Source: an uncultured Eubacterium sp. (lineage in GTDB: Bacteria; Bacillota; Clostridia; Lachnospirales; Lachnospiraceae). From it: DNA of 41,564 nt. A program made the position numbers and the translations under genes. The notes beneath the pieces are model-generated. The model was not told the origin of the DNA and did no database searches. It saw only the letters and a program-made list of their open reading frames with translations. The number at the start of each line of letters is the position of its first letter. Within the stretch, counting starts at the first letter, position 1. The stretch is from assembly GCA_910584345.1 (NCBI GenBank), contig CAJTZX010000037.1:1-41564 (forward strand), in the 5' to 3' direction. This document shows, one piece after another, positions 22,666 to 31,429 of this stretch.

Positions 22666-25600
22666 ATGAGTAAAGAAACACAATGCAAACTTGGAATTGA
22701 TATCGGTTCTACAACTGTAAAAATTGCAGTTTTAGATACATCCGACCATCTGTTGTTTGCAGATTATCAGAGACATTATGCAAATATCCGTGAAACTTTA
22801 ACCAGCCTGCTTATGCAGGCGCATGAAAAACTGGGAAATATTACCGTTGCTCCGATGATTACCGGCTCCGGTGGGCTGACGCTTGCAAATCATCTGGAAA
22901 TTCCATTTGTACAGGAAGTCATCTCTGTCGCCTCTGCTTTAGAATTTGCCGCGCCGCAAACTGACGTTGCGATTGAGTTAGGCGGAGAAGATGCCAAGAT
23001 TATCTATTTTGAAGGTGGAAACGTCGAACAGCGCATGAATGGCATTTGTGCCGGAGGAACCGGTTCTTTTATTGACCAGATGGCTTCACTGATACAGACA
23101 GATGCTTGTGGTCTGAATGAATATGCCAAAAACTATCAGGAAATTTATCCGATTGCAGCCCGCTGCGGCGTTTTTGCAAAAACAGATATTCAGCCTCTAA
23201 TAAATGAAGGTGCTACCAAAGAAGACCTTTCCGCCTCAATCTTTCAGGCCGTTGTAAATCAAACGATCAGCGGACTTGCCTGTGGAAAGCCGATTCGCGG
23301 CCACGTAGCGTTTCTGGGAGGCCCGTTGCACTTTTTATCGGAACTTCGCGCTGCATTTGTCCGTACCCTAAAGCTGGACGAGGATCACACGATTATTCCA
23401 GAAAACTCACATTTATTCGCAGCCATAGGCTCTGCATTAAACTATAAAGAAGATACCATATTGCCGCTGGAATCCATATTGAATAAACTTTCCGGTGAAA
23501 TCCATATGGAATTTGAAGTAGATCGGCTGGAACCTCTCTTCCAATCTGAAGCGGAATACCGTGCATTTTTATCCGGGCACCGCAGCAATAAAGTTCCATC
23601 CCGCAGTCTTATAGACTACGAAGGAAATTGTTACCTTGGCATTGATGCCGGTTCTACGACAACCAAAACAGCCCTGATTGCAGAAGACGGCTCCCTTTTA
23701 TACTCTTTTTATGCCAACAATCAAGGAAGCCCTCTTGCTGCCTGCATCCGTTCTATTCAGGAGATCTATGCACAGCTGCCAGAAAAAGCTCATATTGTCC
23801 ACTCCTGTTCTACCGGATACGGCGAAGCGCTGATAAAAGCTGCATTAAAGCTGGACGAAGGCGAAGTGGAAACCGTTTCCCACTATTATGCAGCCGCCTT
23901 TTTTGCTCCTGACGTAGATTGTATTTTAGATATCGGCGGACAGGACATGAAGTGTATCAAAATCAAACATCAGACGGTCGACAGCGTACAACTAAATGAA
24001 GCCTGCTCTTCCGGCTGCGGCTCTTTTATTGAAACCTTCGCAAAATCCTTGAACTTTTCCGTACAGGACTTTGCAAAGGAAGCGCTGTTTGCCAAAAATC
24101 CGATTGACCTTGGTACACGCTGTACGGTATTTATGAATTCCAAAGTAAAGCAAGCCCAAAAAGAAGGCGCCTCCGTCGCTGATATTTCAGCCGGACTTGC
24201 CTATTCCGTCATAAAGAACGCGCTATTTAAAGTTATCAAGCTTACAGAAGCCTCACAGCTTGGCAAAAAAGTAGTCGTGCAAGGCGGTACTTTTTACAAT
24301 GATGCGGTGCTGCGCAGTTTTGAAAAAATTTCCGGCGTACATGTCATACGGCCGGATATCGCAGGAATTATGGGTGCATTCGGAGCAGCTTTAATTGCAA
24401 GAGAACGCTACGAAGAAGGAACAGCATCAAAAATGCTTTCGATCGAAGAAATCAACGCACTTACTTTTGATACGAAGCTTGCCAGATGTCAGCACTGTAC
24501 CAATCACTGCCTGTTGACGATCAATCTTTTTTCCGGCAACCGCCGTTTTATTACAGGCAACCGATGTGAACGTGGTCTTGGCAAGGAAAAAAATAAACAC
24601 CACATTCCAAACCTGTATGAATATAAAAACAAACGGATTTTTGACTATGAACCTCTGTCCAAAGAAGAGGCCATCCGCGGGACGGTAGGCATTCCGCGTG
24701 TATTAAATATTTATGAAAATTATCCATTCTGGGCCGTGTTTTTTAAAAAACTGCATTTTCGGATATTGCTTTCTCCGCCGTCTTCCCATCAGATTTACGA
24801 ACTCGGCATTGACAGCATTCCAAGTGAATCCGAATGCTATCCGGCCAAGCTGGCGCACGGTCATATTAAATGGCTGATAGAACAAAAACCGGATTTCATT
24901 TTTTACCCATGCATTCCGTTTGAGCGTGATGAATTTCCGGATGCAAACAACCATTATAACTGTCCGATCGTTACCTCTTATGCGGAAAATATTAAAAATA
25001 ATGTAGATGAGATTTCAACCGGAAAAGTAGAATTTTTAAATCCATTCCTCTCATTTAAAGACTCGGAAACATTAAAAAACGGACTTGTGAAAGCGCTTTG
25101 TCCCCGCTTTAAAATATTAGAGCAAGAACTTTGCCAGGCGGTAGACGATGCCTGGGAAGAGCTTTTCAATGCCCGCCTGGACATGCAAAAGCAAGGAGAA
25201 AAGGCGCTTGCGTATTTAAAGAAAACAGGCAGACATGGTATTGTCCTGGCAGGCCGTCCATACCATGTAGACCCAGAAATCAATCACGGGATCCCGGAAT
25301 TGTTAAATTCCTGCGGCATTGCCGTATTAACTGAAGATTCCGTCTCCCATTTAACACCGGTAGAACGTCCGCTCATTGTTATGGACCAGTGGATGTACCA
25401 CTCCAGACTGTATGCTGCCGCAAATTATGTGAAAACGACGGAAAATCTGGATCTGATTCAGCTAAACTCTTTTGGATGCGGACTGGATGCTATCACAACG
25501 GACTGTGTAAATGATATTTTAACCAAATCCGGCAAAATATATACGTGTTTAAAAATTGATGAAGTAAACAACCTTGGCGCAGCCAGAATCCGAATTCGTT

Positions 25601-26922
25601 CCTTGCTGGCAGCCATACGCGTACGGGAAAAACATCCAAAAAAACGGGAAATCCAGACATCTGATTTTAAACGGACGATATTTACCGAAGAGATGCGTAA
25701 AAACTACACCATTCTCTGCCCGCAGATGTCGCCGATTCATTTTGAACTGCTGGAACCCGCTTTTCAGGCTGCCGGATACAAAATTGTTATTTTAGATAAT
25801 GATAACCGTGCCTCCGTAAACGTTGGACTAAAATATGTCAACAACGATGCCTGCTACCCTTCTTTGATGGTGGTAGGACAGATTATGGATGCAGTAACTT
25901 CTGGAAAATACGACATGAATCAAACGGCCATTATTATCTCACAGACAGGGGGTGGCTGTCGTGCATCCAACTATATTGGCTTTATTCGGCGTGCATTGGA
26001 AAAAATCGGATACGGTCATGTACCTGTTATTTCCATCAATTTAAGCGGTCTGGAAAAAAATCCGGGATTTACGCTTTCGCCGTCACTGCTGCAGCGAGGA
26101 ATGTATGCATTGGAATTTGGCGATATTTTCATGCGCTGTCTGTATGCTACAAGACCTTACGAAGCAGCAAAAGGATCTGCAGACGCACTGCATGAAAAAT
26201 GGAAGCAAAAGGTTATTGAATTTGTCTCTCAAAACCACATATTATCGCACCGTAAGTTTAAACAATTGTGCCGCAGTATTATCAGAGATTTTGACCAGCT
26301 GCCAAGAAGGGATATTCAAAAGCCGCGTGTCGGCATCGTCGGAGAAATTTTAGTAAAATTTCTGCCTGCAGCGAATAATTATCTTGTAGAACTATTAGAA
26401 GCAGAGGGCGCTGAGGCTGTTGTACCGGATCTGATGGACTTCTTGCTGTATACGTTTTATAATCAGGATTTTAAAACGGAGTTGCTAAACAACCCTAAGA
26501 AAAACATCCGCATAGCCCATCTTGGCATACGTCTGTTAGAATGGCTGCGGGCTGCCGCAAGAGAAGAATTTGAAAAAAGCGAACACTTTGACCCACCTGT
26601 CAGAATTGAAAAACTGGCGGAATATGCCTCACCGATTGTTTCTGAAGGCAACCAAACCGGAGAAGGATGGTTTTTAACCGGTGAAATGCTTGAACTCATA
26701 CATTCCGGTACAAATAATATCGTATGCACACAGCCTTTCGGCTGCCTTCCAAATCATATCGTAGGCAAAGGCGTCATCAAGCAGCTGCGGCACAAATATC
26801 CGCTGTCCAACATTGTTGCTATCGACTACGATCCGGGAGCCAGTGAAGTAAACCAGTTGAACAGAATTAAACTCATGTTGTCTACCGCACAGAAAAATCT
26901 TGCGAAAAGGAATCAAACATAA
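22666..26922 (+). CDS. 2-hydroxyacyl-CoA dehydratase activase fusion (two ASKHA domains plus component-D-like part)
   Basis: A 1418-residue protein of the large CoA-enzyme activase family. Two ASKHA ATPase domains are in tandem: the first at about 8-265 (G-I-D-I-G-S-T-T-V-K, C-A-G-G-T-G-S-F, A-R-C-G-V-F-A), the second at about 325-590 (L-G-I-D-A-G-S-T-T-T-K, C-S-S-G-C-G-S-F, T-R-C-T-V-F-M-N-S-K). The paired cysteines of each domain are those that bridge a [4Fe-4S] cluster in HgdC-type activators. From about 620 on there is a cysteine pair C-Q-H-C-T-N-H-C, a DUF2229-like region (P-S-E-S-E-C-Y-P-A-K) and a HgdB-like region (A-G-R-P-Y-H-V-D-P-E-I-N-H-G, N-D-A-C-Y-P-S-L). The family couples ATP hydrolysis to low-potential electron transfer. 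No dehydratase or CoA-transferase gene is nearby, so its target is unknown. The start is ATG 22666 after TGAGG; a GTG at 22657 is less likely. Confidence 0.92.
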   Translation: MSKETQCKLGIDIGSTTVKIAVLDTSDHLLFADYQRHYANIRETLTSLLMQAHEKLGNITVAPMITGSGGLTLANHLEIPFVQEVISVASALEFAAPQTDVAIELGGEDAKIIYFEGGNVEQRMNGICAGGTGSFIDQMASLIQTDACGLNEYAKNYQEIYPIAARCGVFAKTDIQPLINEGATKEDLSASIFQAVVNQTISGLACGKPIRGHVAFLGGPLHFLSELRAAFVRTLKLDEDHTIIPENSHLFAAIGSALNYKEDTILPLESILNKLSGEIHMEFEVDRLEPLFQSEAEYRAFLSGHRSNKVPSRSLIDYEGNCYLGIDAGSTTTKTALIAEDGSLLYSFYANNQGSPLAACIRSIQEIYAQLPEKAHIVHSCSTGYGEALIKAALKLDEGEVETVSHYYAAAFFAPDVDCILDIGGQDMKCIKIKHQTVDSVQLNEACSSGCGSFIETFAKSLNFSVQDFAKEALFAKNPIDLGTRCTVFMNSKVKQAQKEGASVADISAGLAYSVIKNALFKVIKLTEASQLGKKVVVQGGTFYNDAVLRSFEKISGVHVIRPDIAGIMGAFGAALIARERYEEGTASKMLSIEEINALTFDTKLARCQHCTNHCLLTINLFSGNRRFITGNRCERGLGKEKNKHHIPNLYEYKNKRIFDYEPLSKEEAIRGTVGIPRVLNIYENYPFWAVFFKKLHFRILLSPPSSHQIYELGIDSIPSESECYPAKLAHGHIKWLIEQKPDFIFYPCIPFERDEFPDANNHYNCPIVTSYAENIKNNVDEISTGKVEFLNPFLSFKDSETLKNGLVKALCPRFKILEQELCQAVDDAWEELFNARLDMQKQGEKALAYLKKTGRHGIVLAGRPYHVDPEINHGIPELLNSCGIAVLTEDSVSHLTPVERPLIVMDQWMYHSRLYAAANYVKTTENLDLIQLNSFGCGLDAITTDCVNDILTKSGKIYTCLKIDEVNNLGAARIRIRSLLAAIRVREKHPKKREIQTSDFKRTIFTEEMRKNYTILCPQMSPIHFELLEPAFQAAGYKIVILDNDNRASVNVGLKYVNNDACYPSLMVVGQIMDAVTSGKYDMNQTAIIISQTGGGCRASNYIGFIRRALEKIGYGHVPVISINLSGLEKNPGFTLSPSLLQRGMYALEFGDIFMRCLYATRPYEAAKGSADALHEKWKQKVIEFVSQNHILSHRKFKQLCRSIIRDFDQLPRRDIQKPRVGIVGEILVKFLPAANNYLVELLEAEGAEAVVPDLMDFLLYTFYNQDFKTELLNNPKKNIRIAHLGIRLLEWLRAAAREEFEKSEHFDPPVRIEKLAEYASPIVSEGNQTGEGWFLTGEMLELIHSGTNNIVCTQPFGCLPNHIVGKGVIKQLRHKYPLSNIVAIDYDPGASEVNQLNRIKLMLSTAQKNLAKRNQT

Positions 26923-26990
26923 CACCATTTGTATCCTTACAGGCACATGTGTCATATAATAAAGAAAAGCAATTGTATGCAGGAGACATT

Positions 26991-27665
26991 ATGCCGGATT
27001 ACTGTAAATTTGTAAATGAACCACTGCCCTATTCCTACAAAGCCATGGAGCCATACATCGATATCCAGACGATGTATCTGCACCATGACAAACATTTACA
27101 GACCTATATTGTCAAATTAAATCATTTTATTCAGGAATGCCCTGCCCTTCAGTCTATGACATTTACTGAAGAAACTGCCTGTGGATTTGCACAGTTAAAA
27201 CAAATTTTGAACAATCTGGATGCTGTGCCGGACTATATAAGAACACAGGTAAAAAACAATGCCGGAGGCGTGTTTAACCACTGGTTTTATTTTAACGGCC
27301 TGTGCCCCCAGCCAAATGAAAAACCGGAAGGCACACTTGCAGAAAGCATCCACTGGCAGTTTGGCAGCTTTGCCGGATTCCGCAAAGAATTTACGAAAGC
27401 TGCGCTTGCCGTATTTGGCTCCGGCTATGCGTGGCTGGCGGCAGATGCACAGAAAAACCTGCATATCATACAAACTGCCAATCAGGATACTCCGCTCGAA
27501 CAAAATCTGGCGCCTGTCTTATGCATCGATGTATGGGAACATGCCTATTATCTAAAACATAAGAATTTACGTGCCGACTATGTGCCCGACTGGTTTGCAG
27601 TAGCAAACTGGGACTGGGCGCAATGGTGCTTCGATCATCCACAGGTATTTATGGAACAGACTTAA
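26991..27665 (+). CDS. sodA: Iron/manganese superoxide dismutase
   Basis: Dismutates superoxide in the cytosol. It is 224 residues from ATG 26991, which has AGGAG five bases upstream; an earlier ATG at 26949 has none. Metal ligands are recognisable: His in L-H-H-D-K-H-L-Q-T-Y, His in F-N-H-W-F-Y-F, and Asp and His in D-V-W-E-H-A-Y-Y-L. The W-Q-F-G-S-F and G-S-G-Y-A-W-L segments fit the family. The usual N-N-H-A-x-x-W segment is replaced by F-N-H-W-F-Y-F-N, so the outer-sphere residues differ from the textbook enzymes. It lies 68 bases after the oxygen-sensitive activase gene, which makes sense for an anaerobe. Its stop codon overlaps the stop of the convergent serine racemase gene. Confidence 0.9.
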   Translation: MPDYCKFVNEPLPYSYKAMEPYIDIQTMYLHHDKHLQTYIVKLNHFIQECPALQSMTFTEETACGFAQLKQILNNLDAVPDYIRTQVKNNAGGVFNHWFYFNGLCPQPNEKPEGTLAESIHWQFGSFAGFRKEFTKAALAVFGSGYAWLAADAQKNLHIIQTANQDTPLEQNLAPVLCIDVWEHAYYLKHKNLRADYVPDWFAVANWDWAQWCFDHPQVFMEQT

Positions 27666-29893
27666 ATCAGCACCCTCTCAAGCCTCGCTCCCATACGGCT
27701 TAAAATCTCATTTGCGATCGTTCCTGACTGCTTTGCAATATCACAGACAGATATTTCCATCGCACCGGAATGACCGATTAATACCGCTTCTTCTCCGGCC
27801 TGTACGTTTTCAATGCCGCTGATATCTACTGTCATCTGATCCATGCAGATTCTTCCGATCACCGGTGCAAGACATCCATGGATCAGTACACTTCCTGCTC
27901 CGCATGAAAGTGCCCTTGGCAATCCATCTGCATATCCAATCGAAAGTGTAGCAATCTGCATATTTTGTTTTGCTGTATACTGTATCCCGTATCCTGCCGA
28001 CTCTCCTTCATACAGTGTTTTTACAGCTGCAATTCTTGCCTTCAAAGACAATACCGGTTTCAAATCATTGCTCCATGCTGCCGTATCTTCTTTCGTACTC
28101 AGCACGCCGTACAAAGCAATCCCAACTCTCGCATAATCTCCTGGCAGTTTTGGATAATTCAATACTCCATAGCTTGCCTGTATGTGTATCGCCGAGCATT
28201 CGTATCCATGCTCTTTCATCTGTCTGACCAGATGGTAAAAAGCTTCTGCCTGCGCAGCCGTATAATTTTTACCGCGAACATTCATCGTATCTGACACACA
28301 TAGATGCGTAAACAAACCGTCAACCGCCAAATGTTCCATTCGATAAATGTCCAAAATCTGTTCCAGCTGCTCACTGCGTACGCCAATCCGATGCATTCCG
28401 GTATCCACCCCGATGTGTACATGCATCAGCTTCCCATAATCGTTTAACTGACAAGCATAAGAATAATCAACCACGGTCTGTGTCAAATGGTATTTTTCTA
28501 TCAGAAAAAATTGACTTGGATGTGTATACCCTAATATTAAAATCATCCCTTTGATTCCTTGTGTACGCAGCTTCACACCTTCTTGTACACATGCCACGCA
28601 AAAAGCATCGATACCGACTTTTTCCAATTCTTTTGCAACAAGAACATCTCCATGACCATATGCATCCGCTTTCACAGCTGGCATAAGTTTACAGGAATCT
28701 GGCAGTCTTTTCTGCAAAAACCGCACATTGTGATGCAGCGCTTTACGATCCACTTCCAGCCATGCACGTCCGCAGCAAACTGCTGTCTCTTGGTTTTGTG
28801 TGATTCTTTTTTCCTTCTTTTTATTTATATGAAGGCAGCTGCGCTTGTACTTATTTTTATATAAAGTAGGTAACATAAGAACCATAAAAAAAGAAATCAT
28901 ACAAGACAGCACAAGTACAGCAAGATAATGCACCAAACTGTTTTCCAGCAGCAGATTTACTTTCCCAGCTTTTGCAATGACTCTCACAGCTACAATCATT
29001 GCCGGATGCAAAATATAAATCCAGGCAGATGCGGATACTGCATATGCGGTCCATCTTTTTCTTCTGCTTTCCTCTCTGCCTGTCCCATCTCCCTCCATGC
29101 TCGTTCCATGCGTCAGCAACAATTTATATAAAAAGAACATCACAACCGGCAGCAGCAGATACATACTGTCATGTCGCTGCAGCTCGAAAGTTCGGAGCAA
29201 AAACGCCTCCTCAGTCATTGCCAAAAACGAAATCCCTAGCCCTGCCCATAAAATACGACGGTCATTCATTCTGCTCTCTGCTGCCTGCACTCCAAGCAGC
29301 AAAAATAACGGCGCCATAAAAATACCGTTTCGTGTATAAGAAAACAGACAAAATCCGGCCTCATAAATGTCTGCAAGATAAGGAACCATTTCTATAAGCC
29401 CATAATAACTATCGCCGCCCAATCCAATCATATACAGTAAAACCGCCAACAAAAACATCTGCTTTCTATTTCGTATCCTGCTCATAAAATAAACAATTGC
29501 TACACCTGTCATACACGCCGGAAAATACCATAAATGGTAGAACGTCCCATCAAAAAAAAGCATACGAACCATGTCTGCCAGACGAAGCTTTTCATAATGA
29601 CCGGCATAAATCCCAATCGGCAGATACAACAATGTGCCCATCCCATAAAGGAGGAAAGTCTTTTTCAGATATCGAAACAATCGGCCGGCTCCATGCTGTA
29701 AGCATCCGGCAGCAACAAACTGTCCAGTTACCATCAAAAAGAACGGAACCGCTACCCTTGCAAGCACCCTTGTCAAAAAAAAGTCTGCCCCTTCACTAAA
29801 AGATGCAAGCGGCGAAGTATGAATCGCCACAACAAAGGCTGCCGCTACAAGACGGAACCGATCCAAACCATCATATCGTTTTGTCTGTCTCAT
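27662..29893 (-). CDS. vanT: VanT-type membrane-bound serine racemase
   Basis: Supplies D-serine for D-Ala-D-Ser peptidoglycan precursors. The 743-residue protein fuses an acyltransferase-3-like membrane domain (about residues 5-350, ten or so helices, thought to take up L-Ser in VanT) to a PLP-dependent alanine-racemase-fold domain (about 375-743). The PLP lysine is in M-P-A-V-K-A-D-A-Y-G-H-G (residue 408), the racemase core has I-G-V-D-T-G-M-H-R-I-G, the second catalytic Tyr lies in A-G-Y-G-I-Q-Y-T, and S-I-G-Y-A-D-G-L-P-R follows. The start is ATG 29893, with GAGG six bases upstream; an ATG twelve bases earlier lacks a good site. It follows the ligase gene by 43 bases, without the vanXY gene that separates them in most vanG/vanC operons. 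Confidence 0.93.
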   Translation of the reverse strand: MRQTKRYDGLDRFRLVAAAFVVAIHTSPLASFSEGADFFLTRVLARVAVPFFLMVTGQFVAAGCLQHGAGRLFRYLKKTFLLYGMGTLLYLPIGIYAGHYEKLRLADMVRMLFFDGTFYHLWYFPACMTGVAIVYFMSRIRNRKQMFLLAVLLYMIGLGGDSYYGLIEMVPYLADIYEAGFCLFSYTRNGIFMAPLFLLLGVQAAESRMNDRRILWAGLGISFLAMTEEAFLLRTFELQRHDSMYLLLPVVMFFLYKLLLTHGTSMEGDGTGREESRRKRWTAYAVSASAWIYILHPAMIVAVRVIAKAGKVNLLLENSLVHYLAVLVLSCMISFFMVLMLPTLYKNKYKRSCLHINKKKEKRITQNQETAVCCGRAWLEVDRKALHHNVRFLQKRLPDSCKLMPAVKADAYGHGDVLVAKELEKVGIDAFCVACVQEGVKLRTQGIKGMILILGYTHPSQFFLIEKYHLTQTVVDYSYACQLNDYGKLMHVHIGVDTGMHRIGVRSEQLEQILDIYRMEHLAVDGLFTHLCVSDTMNVRGKNYTAAQAEAFYHLVRQMKEHGYECSAIHIQASYGVLNYPKLPGDYARVGIALYGVLSTKEDTAAWSNDLKPVLSLKARIAAVKTLYEGESAGYGIQYTAKQNMQIATLSIGYADGLPRALSCGAGSVLIHGCLAPVIGRICMDQMTVDISGIENVQAGEEAVLIGHSGAMEISVCDIAKQSGTIANEILSRMGARLERVLI

Positions 29894-29925
29894 ATCGTAC
29901 CTCATTCCATTTCCAGTACCAATTC

Positions 29926-29940
29926 GTAAGGAACTGTTAC
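29926..29940. repeat. AACTGTT-type intergenic motif at the vanG stop
   Basis: GTAAGGAACTGTTAC overlaps the vanG stop codon; its minus-strand reading begins GTAACAGTTC, like the element at 38996. See the shared repeat listed at 32623, 35527 and 38996. Confidence 0.45.
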
Positions 29941-30977
29941 GCCAATTCTATAATCTGATCTAAGATTTTCCCAAAGGAATATCCGGCAGCCTTCATCATA
30001 CCCGGATAACGGCTATGCTCTGTAAATCCCGGAATCGTATTTACTTCATTAAACACGATCTGTCCATCCGCTGTCAAAAACAAATCTACTCTTGCAAAAC
30101 CGCGGCATCCAAGCGCTTGATAAATCATTCCTGCCGTTTGTTTCACTTGCTCTGCCTGTTTTGGGTGAATTCTCGCCGGTACATGGATCGCTGATGTTTT
30201 CAGCGTATATTTTTCTGTAAAATCAAAAAATCCTCCGGATAATTCAATTTCATCTACTTCGCCAAACATCAGCTCATCGTTTCCAAGTACCGCGCATCCT
30301 ACCTCAAATCCATCGATCTGTTCTTCTATGATTACTTCGCTGTCATACTGAAATGCAAGTACAACGGCATTGTATAAATTGTGTGATTCGCTCACTTTAG
30401 AGATGCCATAAGAAGAACCGGATTTTACCGGTTTGACAAACAACGGATACCCGATTTGATCCGCAAATTGCTGCGCCTTATGAAAATCCATTCCCGTTTT
30501 TAATACACAAGCCTTTGGTACACGTACGCCTGCGACTGACGCAAGCTGGTGCGCACGATATTTATCCATGCAAAGCGCAGAAGCGAGCGTCCCACAGCCT
30601 GCCAAAGGAATACCAGCCAGTTCTATGACACCCTGCACCGTTCCATCTTCTCCGTTTTTTCCATGAAGTATCGGAAACGCTACGTCTATCGGCATTTTTT
30701 GAACTCCATCCTGGCAAAAACAAAGCAGACAACGATCACTTTTATTGGGAGATATCGCTGCGGGTATACAATCTTTCTCGTTCTGCCACGTATCTGCCAA
30801 AATCCTGTCTAAATCTCCGGTAAAATAAAACCAATCTCCATCTTTTGTGATTCCCACCGGAATCAATTCATATTTCTGTGAGTCCAGATTACGCATAACC
30901 GCATCGGCAGATTGTAAAGATACTCCATATTCCGAAGAACAGCCTCCAAAAAAAACTGCAATTTTTAACTTTTTCAT
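29937..30977 (-). CDS. vanG: D-alanine-D-serine ligase, VanG type
   Basis: Joins D-Ala to D-Ser with ATP to make the peptide end of low-vancomycin-affinity precursors. At 346 residues it is a normal-length Ddl-family enzyme. The ATP-grasp segments are present: L-H-G-K-N-G-E-D-G-T-V-Q-G, V-K-P-V-K-S-G-S-S-Y-G-I, F-A-R-V-D-L-F and F-N-E-V-N-T-I-P-G-F-T. The omega-loop reads F-F-D-F-T-E-K-Y-T-L-K-T-S (EKY at 255-257). The EKY form is that of D-Ala-D-Ser ligases (VanC/E/G) and differs from the D-Ala-D-Ala loop ending A-K-Y and from the D-Ala-D-Lac loop of VanA/B. Transcribed from the promoter at 31069-31097 and followed by vanT. Specificity is inferred from the loop. Confidence 0.92.
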   Translation of the reverse strand: MKKLKIAVFFGGCSSEYGVSLQSADAVMRNLDSQKYELIPVGITKDGDWFYFTGDLDRILADTWQNEKDCIPAAISPNKSDRCLLCFCQDGVQKMPIDVAFPILHGKNGEDGTVQGVIELAGIPLAGCGTLASALCMDKYRAHQLASVAGVRVPKACVLKTGMDFHKAQQFADQIGYPLFVKPVKSGSSYGISKVSESHNLYNAVVLAFQYDSEVIIEEQIDGFEVGCAVLGNDELMFGEVDEIELSGGFFDFTEKYTLKTSAIHVPARIHPKQAEQVKQTAGMIYQALGCRGFARVDLFLTADGQIVFNEVNTIPGFTEHSRYPGMMKAAGYSFGKILDQIIELA

Positions 30978-31057
30978 CTTTTATCATCCTTCCCACTGAT
31001 TCTAACTGTTCAGAAGCCATTTTAAATCATTGTATCGTGTGCACTGTGTGTATTATT

Positions 31058-31097
31058 TGTACTAGTACATATTACAACACATTTTCTGATTTGTCAA
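31058..31097 (-). promoter_or_regulatory. vanG-vanT promoter with overlapping palindrome
   Basis: On the minus strand TTGACA (31097-31092) and TAATAT (31074-31069) are 17 bases apart. A perfect 12-bp palindrome, TGTACTAGTACA (31058-31069), begins at the last base of the -10 element and covers the probable start site. It is a candidate operator. It does not look like paired direct repeats of an OmpR-type VanR site. Confidence 0.7.
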
Positions 31098-31429
31098 TAT
31101 ATTTCTGGCTTATAAAAACCTTTGATAAGTTCCGACGTTACTTTTCACACCCAATGTCATTTACTTAACAGATTCCCGAACAACTCTGCACCTGGCGGAA
31201 TGGTTTTGCCAGCTGGAAAAGGCTGTTGCAGCATCCAGGTAATGATCCTCCTTTTGAGCGCAAAAAAGACGCATGGTTTACAATTTACTGTTCCATGCGC
31301 CTTTACGCTATTATTTTGATATTAAGTTGTTGATTATACCAGTTGCATAATTTCAGCTTCTAATTCTTTAATGTCACTATCAAGCAAACTAGCAAGCTAT
31401 TTCAAAGCGGATGATACTAGAATTTGATT
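31098..31429. other. Intergenic tract between vanG promoter and the hydrolase gene
   Basis: Holds the hydrolase terminator (31262-31301) and about 130 unexplained bases at 31125-31260. Downstream of the hydrolase stop its frame continues, after one more stop, into a helix-like stretch S-L-L-D-S-D-I-K-E-L-E-A-E-I-M-Q-L-V ending near 31335, which could be a gene remnant. No intact gene seen. Confidence 0.4.
31262..31301 (-). terminator. Rho-independent terminator of the hydrolase gene
   Basis: On the minus strand GGCGCATGG (31301-31293) pairs with CCATGCGTC (31276-31268), allowing a G-U pair, across a 16-base loop, and six T residues follow (31267-31262). Confidence 0.7.

Noticed and set aside
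29926..29940. GTAAGGAACTGTTAC as a terminator of vanG
   Set aside because: Short arms and no T run; it overlaps the stop codon and vanT follows closely, so readthrough is expected.
31122..31319. 65-codon plus-strand open frame between vanG and the hydrolase
   Set aside because: It overlaps the hydrolase terminator, lacks a ribosome binding site and shows no known motif.
31335..31429. In-frame continuation after the hydrolase stop
   Set aside because: Two stops interrupt it and only about 20 helix-like residues follow. Readthrough or a remnant of another gene is possible but cannot be supported.
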